A stretch of DNA of 34,805 bases from Buttiauxella noackiae ATCC 51607 (lineage in GTDB: Bacteria > Pseudomonadota > Gammaproteobacteria > Enterobacterales > Enterobacteriaceae): assembly GCF_001654865.1 (NCBI RefSeq), contig NZ_LXEO01000010.1:1-34805 (forward strand), given 5' to 3'. Shown here one piece after another: positions 28,630-34,805 of this stretch. The notes beneath the pieces are model-generated. The model made no database searches and was not told the origin of the DNA. It saw only the letters and a program-made list of their open reading frames with translations. The stretch's first letter is position 1. Each line of letters starts with the position of its first letter. The position numbers and the translations under genes were made by a program.

Positions 28630-28685
28630 TATTTTCCTGTGACCTATACTTTGTTGGATTTCAAAAATCCCACGAGGGCACCATC

Positions 28686-29183
28686 ATGCAGCTTACCACG
28701 CGTATTATGCCGCAACAGAAACGTATCGCTTTAGTAGCTCACGATCCTTGTAAACCCGACTTACTGAACTGGGCGGTTGATAACCAGACGGCTCTTAGCC
28801 ACCATATCATCTACGCAACGGGTACCACCGGAAACCTATTGCAGGCACACACTCGGTTATCTGTTCTGGCGCTAATGAGTGGTTCGATAGGGGGCGACCA
28901 ACAGCTCGGATATCTGATTGCATCAGGCCAGATTGACGTACTGATTTTCTTCTGGGACCCGCTTAGCGCGGTGCCACATCACTCTGATGTCAAAGCACTG
29001 ATGCGGCTGGCAACGGCCTGGAACATCCCGATTGCCAGTAACGCGTGCAGCGCAAATTTCCTGATTAACTCATCGTTATTTGAGCAGGCGCTGGAAATCA
29101 CGGTGCCCGATGGCGATGCGTTCCTGAGCAGCCGCGTTTCTCATGTGACTCAAAACGGTGTACATACGCAGCATCTTTTATAG
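28686..29183 (+). CDS. mgsA: Methylglyoxal synthase (divergent MgsA paralogue)
   Basis: Converts dihydroxyacetone phosphate to methylglyoxal and phosphate. The 165-residue protein aligns without gaps to E. coli MgsA and keeps, at the same numbers, His19, Asp20 and Lys23 (AHDPCK), the phosphate loop TGTTGN (45-50), Gly66, catalytic Asp71 (GGDQQ), Asp91, His98 and Asp101 ([11 protein letters not shown]), and Arg150. A 13-residue tail follows where the E. coli protein ends. By recall about 29 of the first 50 residues match E. coli MgsA, far less than neighbouring genes, and canonical mgsA lies elsewhere (near helD), so this is probably an extra, divergent copy. GAGGG precedes the ATG. Its stop overlaps the convergent rluE stop by 6 bases. 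A CRP-like site lies upstream. The symbol denotes the family. Confidence 0.88.
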   Translation: MQLTTRIMPQQKRIALVAHDPCKPDLLNWAVDNQTALSHHIIYATGTTGNLLQAHTRLSVLALMSGSIGGDQQLGYLIASGQIDVLIFFWDPLSAVPHHSDVKALMRLATAWNIPIASNACSANFLINSSLFEQALEITVPDGDAFLSSRVSHVTQNGVHTQHLL

Positions 29184-29810
29184 CGTGTCCATTGGGATTT
29201 CGCGCCATTCTCCCGGCGCTAAATCTGCCAGTTCCAGTGTCCCCATTGCATAACGAACCAGGCGCAGCGTCGGGTAACCGACATGCGCCGTCATTCGCCT
29301 AACCTGACGATTACGCCCTTCATATAAAGTGATTTTCAACCAACTGGTTGGAATGGCCTTGCGTTCACGAATCGGTGGATTACGTGCCCAGATCCACGTT
29401 GGCTCATCAACTAATTCAGCTCCTGCTGGCAGGGTTGGACCATCGTTGAGCGTCACGCCATTTCGCAAAGATTCCAGCGCTTCTTCCGTCGGCACACCTT
29501 CAACCTGCACGAAATAAATTTTACCGGTGCGTTTGCCAGGTTCAGTCAGCTTTGCCTGTAATACGCCGTCATTGGTTAACACCAGTAAGCCTTCGCTATC
29601 GCGATCCAGACGGCCAGCTGCGTAAATTCCTTGTAACGGTATGTAATCTTTTAACGTGCGGCGCCCGGATTCGTCGGTGAATTGCGGTAGCACATCATAG
29701 GGTTTATTGAAGATAACCAGCCGCTTCGGTCCGCTATGCTGTGGTTTTTTGGCAGGTCGTTGTGTGCTGAATCGTTTAACTTGCTGGTTTCTAAAAGAAG
29801 TTTTATTCAT
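29178..29810 (-). CDS. rluE: 23S rRNA pseudouridine(2457) synthase RluE
   Basis: RsuA-family enzyme that makes pseudouridine 2457 in 23S rRNA. 210 residues (E. coli 217; the difference is at the N-terminus). The catalytic Asp is in [13 protein letters not shown] (about residue 69), and the family segments [25 protein letters not shown] and [11 protein letters not shown] are present. A perfect TATAAT on the minus strand (29839-29844) could be its -10. Divergent from icd, convergent with the methylglyoxal synthase gene. Confidence 0.96.
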   Translation of the reverse strand: MNKTSFRNQQVKRFSTQRPAKKPQHSGPKRLVIFNKPYDVLPQFTDESGRRTLKDYIPLQGIYAAGRLDRDSEGLLVLTNDGVLQAKLTEPGKRTGKIYFVQVEGVPTEEALESLRNGVTLNDGPTLPAGAELVDEPTWIWARNPPIRERKAIPTSWLKITLYEGRNRQVRRMTAHVGYPTLRLVRYAMGTLELADLAPGEWREIPMDTL

Positions 29811-29944
29811 AGTGTTTTCAGACGTTGGGTATTAACGCATTATAACGGAAATCACCAGTGATTGGCGCGGGCCTGATATTCAAGTAGTATTGACACGCAC
29901 ATTACAAATCATTAACAAAAAGAAGCGCTCGAAGGAGAAGGTTA

Positions 29945-31195
29945 ATGGAAAGCAAAGTAGTTGTTCCGGCGGAAGGTAAAAAGATCACCCTGCAAGATGG
30001 CAAACTGAATGTTCCTCACAACCCAATCATTCCTTTCATTGAAGGTGATGGTATCGGTGTGGACGTGACGCCAGCTATGATTAAAGTGGTTGATGCCGCC
30101 GTGCAGAAGGCCTACAAAGGCGAGCGGAAAATTTCCTGGATGGAAATCTATACCGGCGAAAAATCTACCCAACTTTATGGCCAGGATGTCTGGCTGCCAG
30201 AAGAAACTCTGGACCTGATTCGTGATTACCGTGTGGCGATTAAAGGGCCACTGACCACGCCAGTTGGCGGCGGCATTCGTTCTCTGAACGTTGCTCTGCG
30301 CCAGCAACTTGACCTGTACGTGTGCCTGCGTCCGGTGCGTTACTACCAGGGCACTCCAAGCCCGGTTAAACACCCAGAGCTGACCAACATGGTTATCTTC
30401 CGTGAAAACTCAGAAGATATTTATGCGGGCATCGAGTGGAAAGCTGACAGCGCTGAAGCTGAGAAAGTTATCAAATTCCTGCGTGATGAAATGGGCGTGA
30501 CGAAAATTCGTTTCCCGGAACATTGCGGTATCGGCATCAAGCCTTGCTCAGAAGAAGGCACCAAACGCCTGGTTCGTGCAGCCATCGAATACGCAATCAC
30601 CAACGACCGTGATTCCGTGACTCTGGTTCACAAAGGCAACATCATGAAATTCACCGAAGGTGCTTTCAAAGACTGGGGCTACCAACTGGCGCGTGAAGAG
30701 TTCGGCGGCGAGCTGATCGACGGTGGTCCATGGGTGAAACTGAAAAACCCTAATACCGGCAAAGAGATCGTCGTTAAAGACGTTATTGCTGATGCGTTCC
30801 TGCAACAGATCCTGCTGCGTCCTGCTGAATATGACGTTATCGCGTGTATGAACCTGAACGGTGACTACATCTCCGACGCCCTGGCAGCGCAGGTTGGCGG
30901 TATCGGTATCGCACCAGGCGCGAACATCGGTGACGAATGTGCACTGTTCGAAGCCACCCACGGCACCGCACCAAAATATGCAGGCCAGGATAAAGTGAAC
31001 CCAGGTTCTATCATCCTTTCCGCAGAAATGATGTTGCGCCATATGGAATGGTTCGAAGCGGCTGATCTGATCGTTAAAGGTATGGAAGGCGCGATTAACG
31101 CCAAAACCGTAACTTACGATTTCGAACGCCTGATGGAAGGCGCTAAATTGCTGAAATGTTCAGAGTTTGGCGACGCGATGATCGAACATATGTAA
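29945..31195 (+). CDS. icd: Isocitrate dehydrogenase (NADP+)
   Basis: TCA-cycle enzyme oxidising isocitrate to 2-oxoglutarate and CO2 with NADPH formation. 416 residues as in E. coli. Substrate Ser113 in [13 protein letters not shown], which AceK phosphorylates, and the signature [19 protein letters not shown] are intact. GGAGAAG precedes the ATG. A TTGACA (29890-29895) may be the -35. The 3' end, a prophage attachment site in some E. coli, reads through normally to its own stop with no duplicated tail downstream, so no phage is inserted here. Confidence 0.98.
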   Translation: MESKVVVPAEGKKITLQDGKLNVPHNPIIPFIEGDGIGVDVTPAMIKVVDAAVQKAYKGERKISWMEIYTGEKSTQLYGQDVWLPEETLDLIRDYRVAIKGPLTTPVGGGIRSLNVALRQQLDLYVCLRPVRYYQGTPSPVKHPELTNMVIFRENSEDIYAGIEWKADSAEAEKVIKFLRDEMGVTKIRFPEHCGIGIKPCSEEGTKRLVRAAIEYAITNDRDSVTLVHKGNIMKFTEGAFKDWGYQLAREEFGGELIDGGPWVKLKNPNTGKEIVVKDVIADAFLQQILLRPAEYDVIACMNLNGDYISDALAAQVGGIGIAPGANIGDECALFEATHGTAPKYAGQDKVNPGSIILSAEMMLRHMEWFEAADLIVKGMEGAINAKTVTYDFERLMEGAKLLKCSEFGDAMIEHM

Positions 31196-31219
31196 TTAGC
31201 GAAGTTTGCTAATGTTGAA

Positions 31220-31246
31220 ACGGGAGCCTTTGGGTTCCCGTTTTTT
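31220..31246 (+). terminator. Intrinsic terminator of icd
   Basis: ACGGGAGCC / GGTTCCCGT hairpin followed by TTTTTT, 25 bases after the stop. Confidence 0.9.
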
Positions 31247-31314
31247 ATTGGGACGCTATACCTCTGCTAAACTTTGGTTTCATTACTCTTTGTTATGGCT
31301 GAGGATTATTAAAA

Positions 31315-31839
31315 ATGGCGATAACCACTAAAGACTCCGCTCGTACAATAAAGAATCCTGACCATTTGCGTTTCCATCGCCTTCATCAGCACTTAGCGCC
31401 GACCTTCGGGGAAAGTTGGTTTGCATTAAAAGCTGAAGCGTTTGCCCGGTTTTTCGGCACGCCATTCTTTCTCGGCGCACAAACCCTGATAGTTTTAGTC
31501 TGGATCTTGCTCAATATCACAGGGGTGAGCCATTTCGATCTTTATCCCTTCATCTTATTGAACCTGGCATTCAGTCTTCAGGCCGCCTATGCGGCACCTC
31601 TTATTTTATTGGCACAAACGCGGCAGGCTGAACGAGATAAGGCACATGCGGAAGCTGACGCTCTGCACAGGGAGGATTTAGCTCAGGCCAATGAGAAACG
31701 TTTAAAAGTTGCAGCTGAACAGGCCGAGCAGATGATCAAATTAATCGAAATGAATACAGAGCTGACAAAGGTGACAAAACAGCTTACCGAACGTATAGAA
31801 ATAATAACTGAGCAGCTCCATAAACATTTGGTTGAATAG
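31315..31839 (+). CDS. DUF1003 family membrane protein
   Basis: 174 residues. Two hydrophobic segments (about 47-69 and 76-100) match the DUF1003 core, including the ALKAEAFARFFGTPFF lead-in and NLAFSLQAAYAAPLILLAQ. A charged, heptad-like C-terminal helix (about 102-174, rich in Glu, Lys, Ala) probably forms a coiled coil in the cytoplasm. GAGG lies 10 bases before the ATG. Molecular function of DUF1003 is unknown. It stands between icd and a tRNA gene and is not in the E. coli backbone at this position. Confidence 0.85.
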   Translation: MAITTKDSARTIKNPDHLRFHRLHQHLAPTFGESWFALKAEAFARFFGTPFFLGAQTLIVLVWILLNITGVSHFDLYPFILLNLAFSLQAAYAAPLILLAQTRQAERDKAHAEADALHREDLAQANEKRLKVAAEQAEQMIKLIEMNTELTKVTKQLTERIEIITEQLHKHLVE

Positions 31840-31949
31840 GAATGCAGCAAATCATTAGCCAAATTTTAAGCAAATAAGTTGTTATTTCGTCGTGAATGGT
31901 TGATTTAAAATCAATAAGTTGAATTTTTGAGCGAACGATTCGCAGAGGT

Positions 31950-31976
31950 TTGCATAGCGGCTCGGCTTTGTATAAT
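31950..31976 (+). promoter_or_regulatory. Promoter of the tRNA-Thr gene
   Basis: A perfect TATAAT (31971-31976), 11 bases before the mature tRNA, with TTGCAT (31950-31955) as -35 at 15-base spacing. The short spacing makes the -35 assignment tentative. Confidence 0.6.
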
Positions 31977-31987
31977 ATGTTTTCCAC

Positions 31988-32063
<76 letters not shown>

Positions 32064-32072
32064 TACATTAAA

Positions 32073-32099
32073 AAAACCACCTTTCAGGTGGTTTTTTTT
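32073..32099 (+). terminator. Terminator of the tRNA-Thr gene
   Basis: AAACCACC-TTTC-AGGTGGTTT hairpin followed by a run of T, 10 bases after the CCA end. Confidence 0.9.
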
Positions 32100-32158
32100 C
32101 GTCTGTATTTTAGTGAAAAAAGGAAGGCTAGCTGTGGATAGCACTTCCTTATTATTGG

Positions 32159-32233
32159 TTAGATCCAACCCTGCTGGCTTGCAAGCCAAACCAGAATTGC
32201 TACCACAATTAGTACTACGGTTGTTTTTCTCAT
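32159..32233 (-). CDS. YoaJ-like 24-residue membrane peptide
   Basis: Frame ATG to TAA encodes MRKTTVVLIVVAI followed by LVWLASQQGWI: two basic residues, one hydrophobic helix of about 16 residues, and a Gly-Trp tail. The pattern matches the E. coli small membrane protein YoaJ as I recall it (MKKTTII..., also 24 residues, ending in ...LGWW). AGG lies about 10 bases before the ATG. Peptides of this type are inserted in the inner membrane and have no known function. Its location between a tRNA terminator and a DinI-family gene differs from E. coli yoaJ. Confidence 0.65.
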   Translation of the reverse strand: MRKTTVVLIVVAILVWLASQQGWI

Positions 32234-32339
32234 TATTGCTTAACCTGTTGGGAAATAGCTCAGATTTTGGGTAGTGCCGATGATAGCAGGAGTTTAGAAC
32301 GGGAATAACCACGTTTTTATCGACTGTGCCGGCCTACAT

Positions 32340-32582
32340 TTACTCTTCACAAACCAACCAAAAATCTGCTTCGTCAAACATCTCTTCGACCAGACGGTTA
32401 ATCTTTTCTTTTTCATTCTTTGTACAGTCACTGTTTACTGCATTAGTTTGCATCGGTTTTACCCTGACATCGGCATCGGGGAAAATGGCCTGAACGCGTC
32501 GGGTCAGTTCATCAAGAATTTTTTCATTTGCACCGGGAAGGCCCGCTACATTTCGTTTGTCGTAAACCAATTCAACGAACAT
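32340..32582 (-). CDS. msgA: DinI/MsgA-family protein
   Basis: 80 residues, rich in Glu and Asp towards the C-terminus, matching DinI-family length. N-terminus MFVELVYDKRNV, middle VKPMQTNAVNSDCTK and the terminal DEADFWLVCEE closely follow Salmonella MsgA, a protein needed for survival in macrophages. E. coli DinI stabilises RecA filaments by mimicking DNA with its acidic helix; the same is possible here but unproved. A strong LexA box lies 20 bases upstream, so SOS induction is expected. GGAGC precedes the ATG. Confidence 0.85.
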   Translation of the reverse strand: MFVELVYDKRNVAGLPGANEKILDELTRRVQAIFPDADVRVKPMQTNAVNSDCTKNEKEKINRLVEEMFDEADFWLVCEE

Positions 32583-32601
32583 TAAAATGCTCCTTCTAAA
32601 A

Positions 32602-32617
32602 CTGTATTTATATACAG
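32602..32617 (-). promoter_or_regulatory. LexA (SOS) box
   Basis: CTGTATTTATATACAG fits CTGT-N8-ACAG exactly, with the preferred AT-rich core and flanking A and T (ACTG ... CAGT). Placed directly upstream of the msgA-like gene. Confidence 0.92.
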
Positions 32618-32688
32618 TAATAAATATCGGTATTCAAGGCAAGTCTGTTCCCGAAAAACACAACGTCAGCAGAAGGGTGATGTGAGGG

Positions 32689-34131
32689 TTATTCTGTTTT
32701 AAGCCCGGTAAGCGGAGTCTCGTGTCCACGTGCTTTCATCTGTTCCATGATTAATTGATAAGCAATGTAATACTTGAAGATATTGCTCACGTATTGCACG
32801 GTTTCATTGCCAATGCGCTGCTGTGCAATGCGTTCGACATTGTTAAACCAGATGTTGGGATCAAGACCTTTGGCCTCGGCTTCTTTGCGTAAACGGGCAA
32901 TTTTAGCTGGCCCTGCATTATAGGAAGCAAAGGTGAAAAGGAGTTTGTTCATTTCGGTCATAGGCTGGTCCGCAAAATAGCGGTCGCACATAAAGCGGAT
33001 ATATTTCACACCCGCGTTAATGTTTGGGTCGATTAACCGTATATCACCGACTTTTAACTCTTTCCCGGTCGTAGGGAGCACTTGCATTACGCCAATCGCG
33101 CCGCTTTTACTGCGCACCTTCTGGTCAAGGCGAGACTCCTGGTAGCCTTGCGCTGCCATCAATAGCCAGTCGACATTATATTGCTGACCATATTTGCGGA
33201 AAATTTCGGTTACCTGGTAAAACTTATCTAATTCTTCTTGCGAGCGAGAATCTTTCACCCATTTTGTATTGCGCAAGTATTTATAAACTTGCTGATTTCC
33301 GAATGAAGTACCAATTTTATGTGTCGTGGTGAATTTATCTAATTGCATACGCAGAAGCGGGGAGTTTTTGCGCATAGCCAATGCGATAGAACCATCATTA
33401 CGAAGCGTAATGTCTTCATATACCACCAGATTAGGATAAATTTGCTTCCATAATAGCGCCAGGTATCTGTCGACGACGGTGTAATCCGCAAGATTGGCAT
33501 TCACCATCTCCAGGATATCTTCTGGCTCAAAATTGCCAGGGGCTTTAATGACGACTGCCGGAGGGAGTTTCTTCTCAACTAAGCTTTTATTCAGTGCGTC
33601 AATACTGGAAATGTAGCTGGTTGAGGGATTCACATACAGGGACTTACCCGACAGAGATTCAACATTCTTTAATTGAGGCGCTTTACTACTTGCAATAACA
33701 ACTTCACGAACGTTTTTTGCTAATGGGGCACTGAAGTCGACGAGTTTTTCGCGATCCTCGGTAATCGTCAAATTAGCTGCAATTATATCGCCATGCCCGG
33801 TGATGAGTTGGGGGATAAGTTGATCACGAGCGGTCGGAATGAAGAGAAGATGTGTTTTCTGGGAGGGTTTTAGGCCCTTGTTAATTTGTTTATCAAACAC
33901 TTGCATCAGTTCAACCATGACACCACGTTGCGTCCCGCCGTTATCTATAAAGTAGAAAGTTTTACTGTATGGAATCAAAACGCGCACGACGCGCCTTTTT
34001 TGCATCACATCAAAGTCACCCAGAACAGTATTAACTTTGGTTTCGAATTTCAAAGGGGGGTCTTCGGTGGCTGCGTGCGTCATCGGCAAAACCGCTGTGA
34101 TCAATAGCACTACAAGCAGCAAGCGGATCAT
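32689..34131 (-). CDS. MltF-like lytic transglycosylase with solute-binding domain
   Basis: From ATG 34131 the protein has 480 residues: signal peptide ending near PMTHA, a family-3 solute-binding domain (about 35-290, with ANLTITEDREKLVDFSAPL), then an SLT domain with catalytic Glu in GYQESRLD, GVMQVLPTTG and FASYNAGPAKI. This is the MltF architecture: an exported enzyme that cleaves glycan strands to 1,6-anhydro muropeptides, modulated by the binding domain. Canonical mltF lies elsewhere (next to purL in E. coli), so this is a paralogue. No lipobox Cys is visible at the cleavage site, so it may be periplasmic. An upstream TTG at 34155 adds 8 residues and is less likely. Confidence 0.82.
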   Translation of the reverse strand: MIRLLLVVLLITAVLPMTHAATEDPPLKFETKVNTVLGDFDVMQKRRVVRVLIPYSKTFYFIDNGGTQRGVMVELMQVFDKQINKGLKPSQKTHLLFIPTARDQLIPQLITGHGDIIAANLTITEDREKLVDFSAPLAKNVREVVIASSKAPQLKNVESLSGKSLYVNPSTSYISSIDALNKSLVEKKLPPAVVIKAPGNFEPEDILEMVNANLADYTVVDRYLALLWKQIYPNLVVYEDITLRNDGSIALAMRKNSPLLRMQLDKFTTTHKIGTSFGNQQVYKYLRNTKWVKDSRSQEELDKFYQVTEIFRKYGQQYNVDWLLMAAQGYQESRLDQKVRSKSGAIGVMQVLPTTGKELKVGDIRLIDPNINAGVKYIRFMCDRYFADQPMTEMNKLLFTFASYNAGPAKIARLRKEAEAKGLDPNIWFNNVERIAQQRIGNETVQYVSNIFKYYIAYQLIMEQMKARGHETPLTGLKTE

Positions 34132-34155
34132 TGCTACACCATCTAAATCTTCCAA

Positions 34156-34318
34156 CCGGACACTGTTTAACTATAGCTCGCGCATGATGATTTGATTAAA
34201 AAACGCACAATACATTAATGGGCGAAAGCCATAGAGGGCGGTTTGCCGTCTGGATGAGAAAATTATTATTTGAAAATAATTCTTGCTTCCAATGCGCGAC
34301 TATGAGTAAATGCGTCAT
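34156..34318. other. AT-rich promoter region between the MltF-like gene and the csp leader
   Basis: About 160 bases without a gene, containing AAAATTATTATTTGAAAAT-type AT-rich sequence as seen upstream of cold-shock promoters. I cannot fix the -10 box with confidence. Confidence 0.45.
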
Positions 34319-34499
34319 CGGTTTGGAAGACAGACCTTATGAAAGCAGTTTTAGTAAAGCAGTCCTCAGTTCAAGCGCTATCAAGTCATCAGATACCCCT
34401 TCTTCGTGAGTCTCCTCCTAAGTGCCTAAATAAGAAACGTTCTGCAATACAGACCACGTTCGCCATATTAAATGGCTATAAAATATCGAGGAAGTATCT
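34319..34499 (+). promoter_or_regulatory. Cold-shock 5' leader (cold box and thermosensor RNA)
   Basis: Starts CGGTTTGGAAGACAGACC, matching the cold box of E. coli cspA, and continues with AAAGCAG ... AGTAAAGCAGTCC ... TTCAAG ... GATACCCCTT in the same order as the cspA leader. The roughly 180-base leader ends with the ribosome site AGGAAG before ATG 34500. Such leaders refold at low temperature to expose the ribosome site. Confidence 0.82.
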
Positions 34500-34709
34500 A
34501 TGTCTAAAATGACTGGTTTAGTAAAATGGTTTAACCCAGAAAAAGGTTTCGGTTTCATCACTCCTGACAATGGTAGCAAAGATGTGTTCGTTCACTTCTC
34601 TGCCATTCAGAGCAATGATTTCAAAACTCTGGACGAAGGCCAGAAAGTTGAGTTCTCTGTTGAGAACGGCGCTAAAGGTCCTTCAGCAACTAACGTTGTT
34701 GCTCTGTAA
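34500..34709 (+). CDS. CspA-family cold-shock protein
   Basis: 69-residue RNA chaperone with a single cold-shock domain. RNP1 KGFGFI (about 18-23) and RNP2 DVFVHF (about 31-36) are intact. The wording [11 protein letters not shown] resembles E. coli CspI and CspG more than CspA, but subfamily naming from a single sequence is unsafe. The long cold-box leader indicates that it is cold-inducible rather than a constitutive CspC/CspE type. Confidence 0.93.
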   Translation: MSKMTGLVKWFNPEKGFGFITPDNGSKDVFVHFSAIQSNDFKTLDEGQKVEFSVENGAKGPSATNVVAL

Positions 34710-34805
34710 GACTGCTAACGCATACTAAGACTGACGCATGCGAAGACGGTGAATAACCCGAGCCGATAAGTCGAAGTGAATAAACCCGCCATGTGCGCAA
34801 TGCCG
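34710..34805. other. Window end downstream of csp
   Basis: No gene or clear terminator is visible in the last 96 bases. Confidence 0.4.

Noticed and set aside
29881..29944. Cra (FruR) operator upstream of icd
   Set aside because: GAAGCGCTCGAAG shows only a loose resemblance to the consensus; not enough to call.
31140..31320. Prophage or e14-like element at the 3' end of icd
   Set aside because: The icd end is intact, is followed by its own terminator, and has no repeated icd tail or integrase nearby.

Overview
The window is chromosomal DNA from a member of the Enterobacteriaceae. Most proteins are near-identical in length and motif to Escherichia coli or Salmonella orthologues, and the gene order follows the E. 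coli 25-minute region (ldtC-mfd-ycfT-lolCDE-nagK-cobB-potDCBA-pepT ... roxA-phoQ-phoP-purB-hflD-mnmA-nudJ ... rluE-icd). Several interruptions and protein differences show that it is neither E. coli nor Salmonella. I cannot name the genus from sequence reading alone.

Layout. 1-6121: ldtC (cell-wall L,D-transpeptidase), mfd (transcription-repair coupling) and ycfT (membrane acyltransferase), all on the minus strand. 6122-11080: lolC-lolD-lolE (lipoprotein release from the inner membrane), nagK (GlcNAc kinase) and cobB (sirtuin deacylase) on the plus strand. 11126-15590: a small membrane methyltransferase-like gene and the spermidine/putrescine importer potABCD on the minus strand. 15881-17107: pepT. 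17190-21176 is an accessory block lying between two genes that are close neighbours in E. coli (pepT and roxA). It holds a secreted phospholipase-D-type nuclease (Nuc), a decayed stretch that includes a recognisable roxA fragment, a POT-family peptide transporter, a REP/BIME element between two copies of one hairpin, and a zinc-ribbon metallo-beta-lactamase-fold protein. 21437-28570: roxA, phoQ, phoP, purB, hflD, mnmA and nudJ on the minus strand, with a PhoP box before phoP and a PurR operator inside purB. 28686-29183: a divergent methylglyoxal synthase with all catalytic residues, behind a near-perfect CRP-type palindrome. 29178-31195: rluE and icd. 31315-34805: a second accessory stretch with a DUF1003 membrane protein, an orphan tRNA-Thr(TGT), a 24-residue YoaJ-like membrane peptide, an SOS-boxed DinI/MsgA-family gene, an MltF-like lytic transglycosylase, and a CspA-family gene with its cold-shock leader.

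Working together. LolCDE, PotABCD and PhoPQ are complete systems. ldtC and the MltF-like protein act on peptidoglycan. PepT (tripeptides) and the POT transporter (di/tripeptide uptake) could cooperate in peptide use, which is inference from adjacency. The most notable item is the extra methylglyoxal synthase with a CRP-like site. The rest of the novelty lies in the pepT-roxA block and the icd-csp block. I see no CRISPR array, no intact transposase, no prophage and no obvious defence island.
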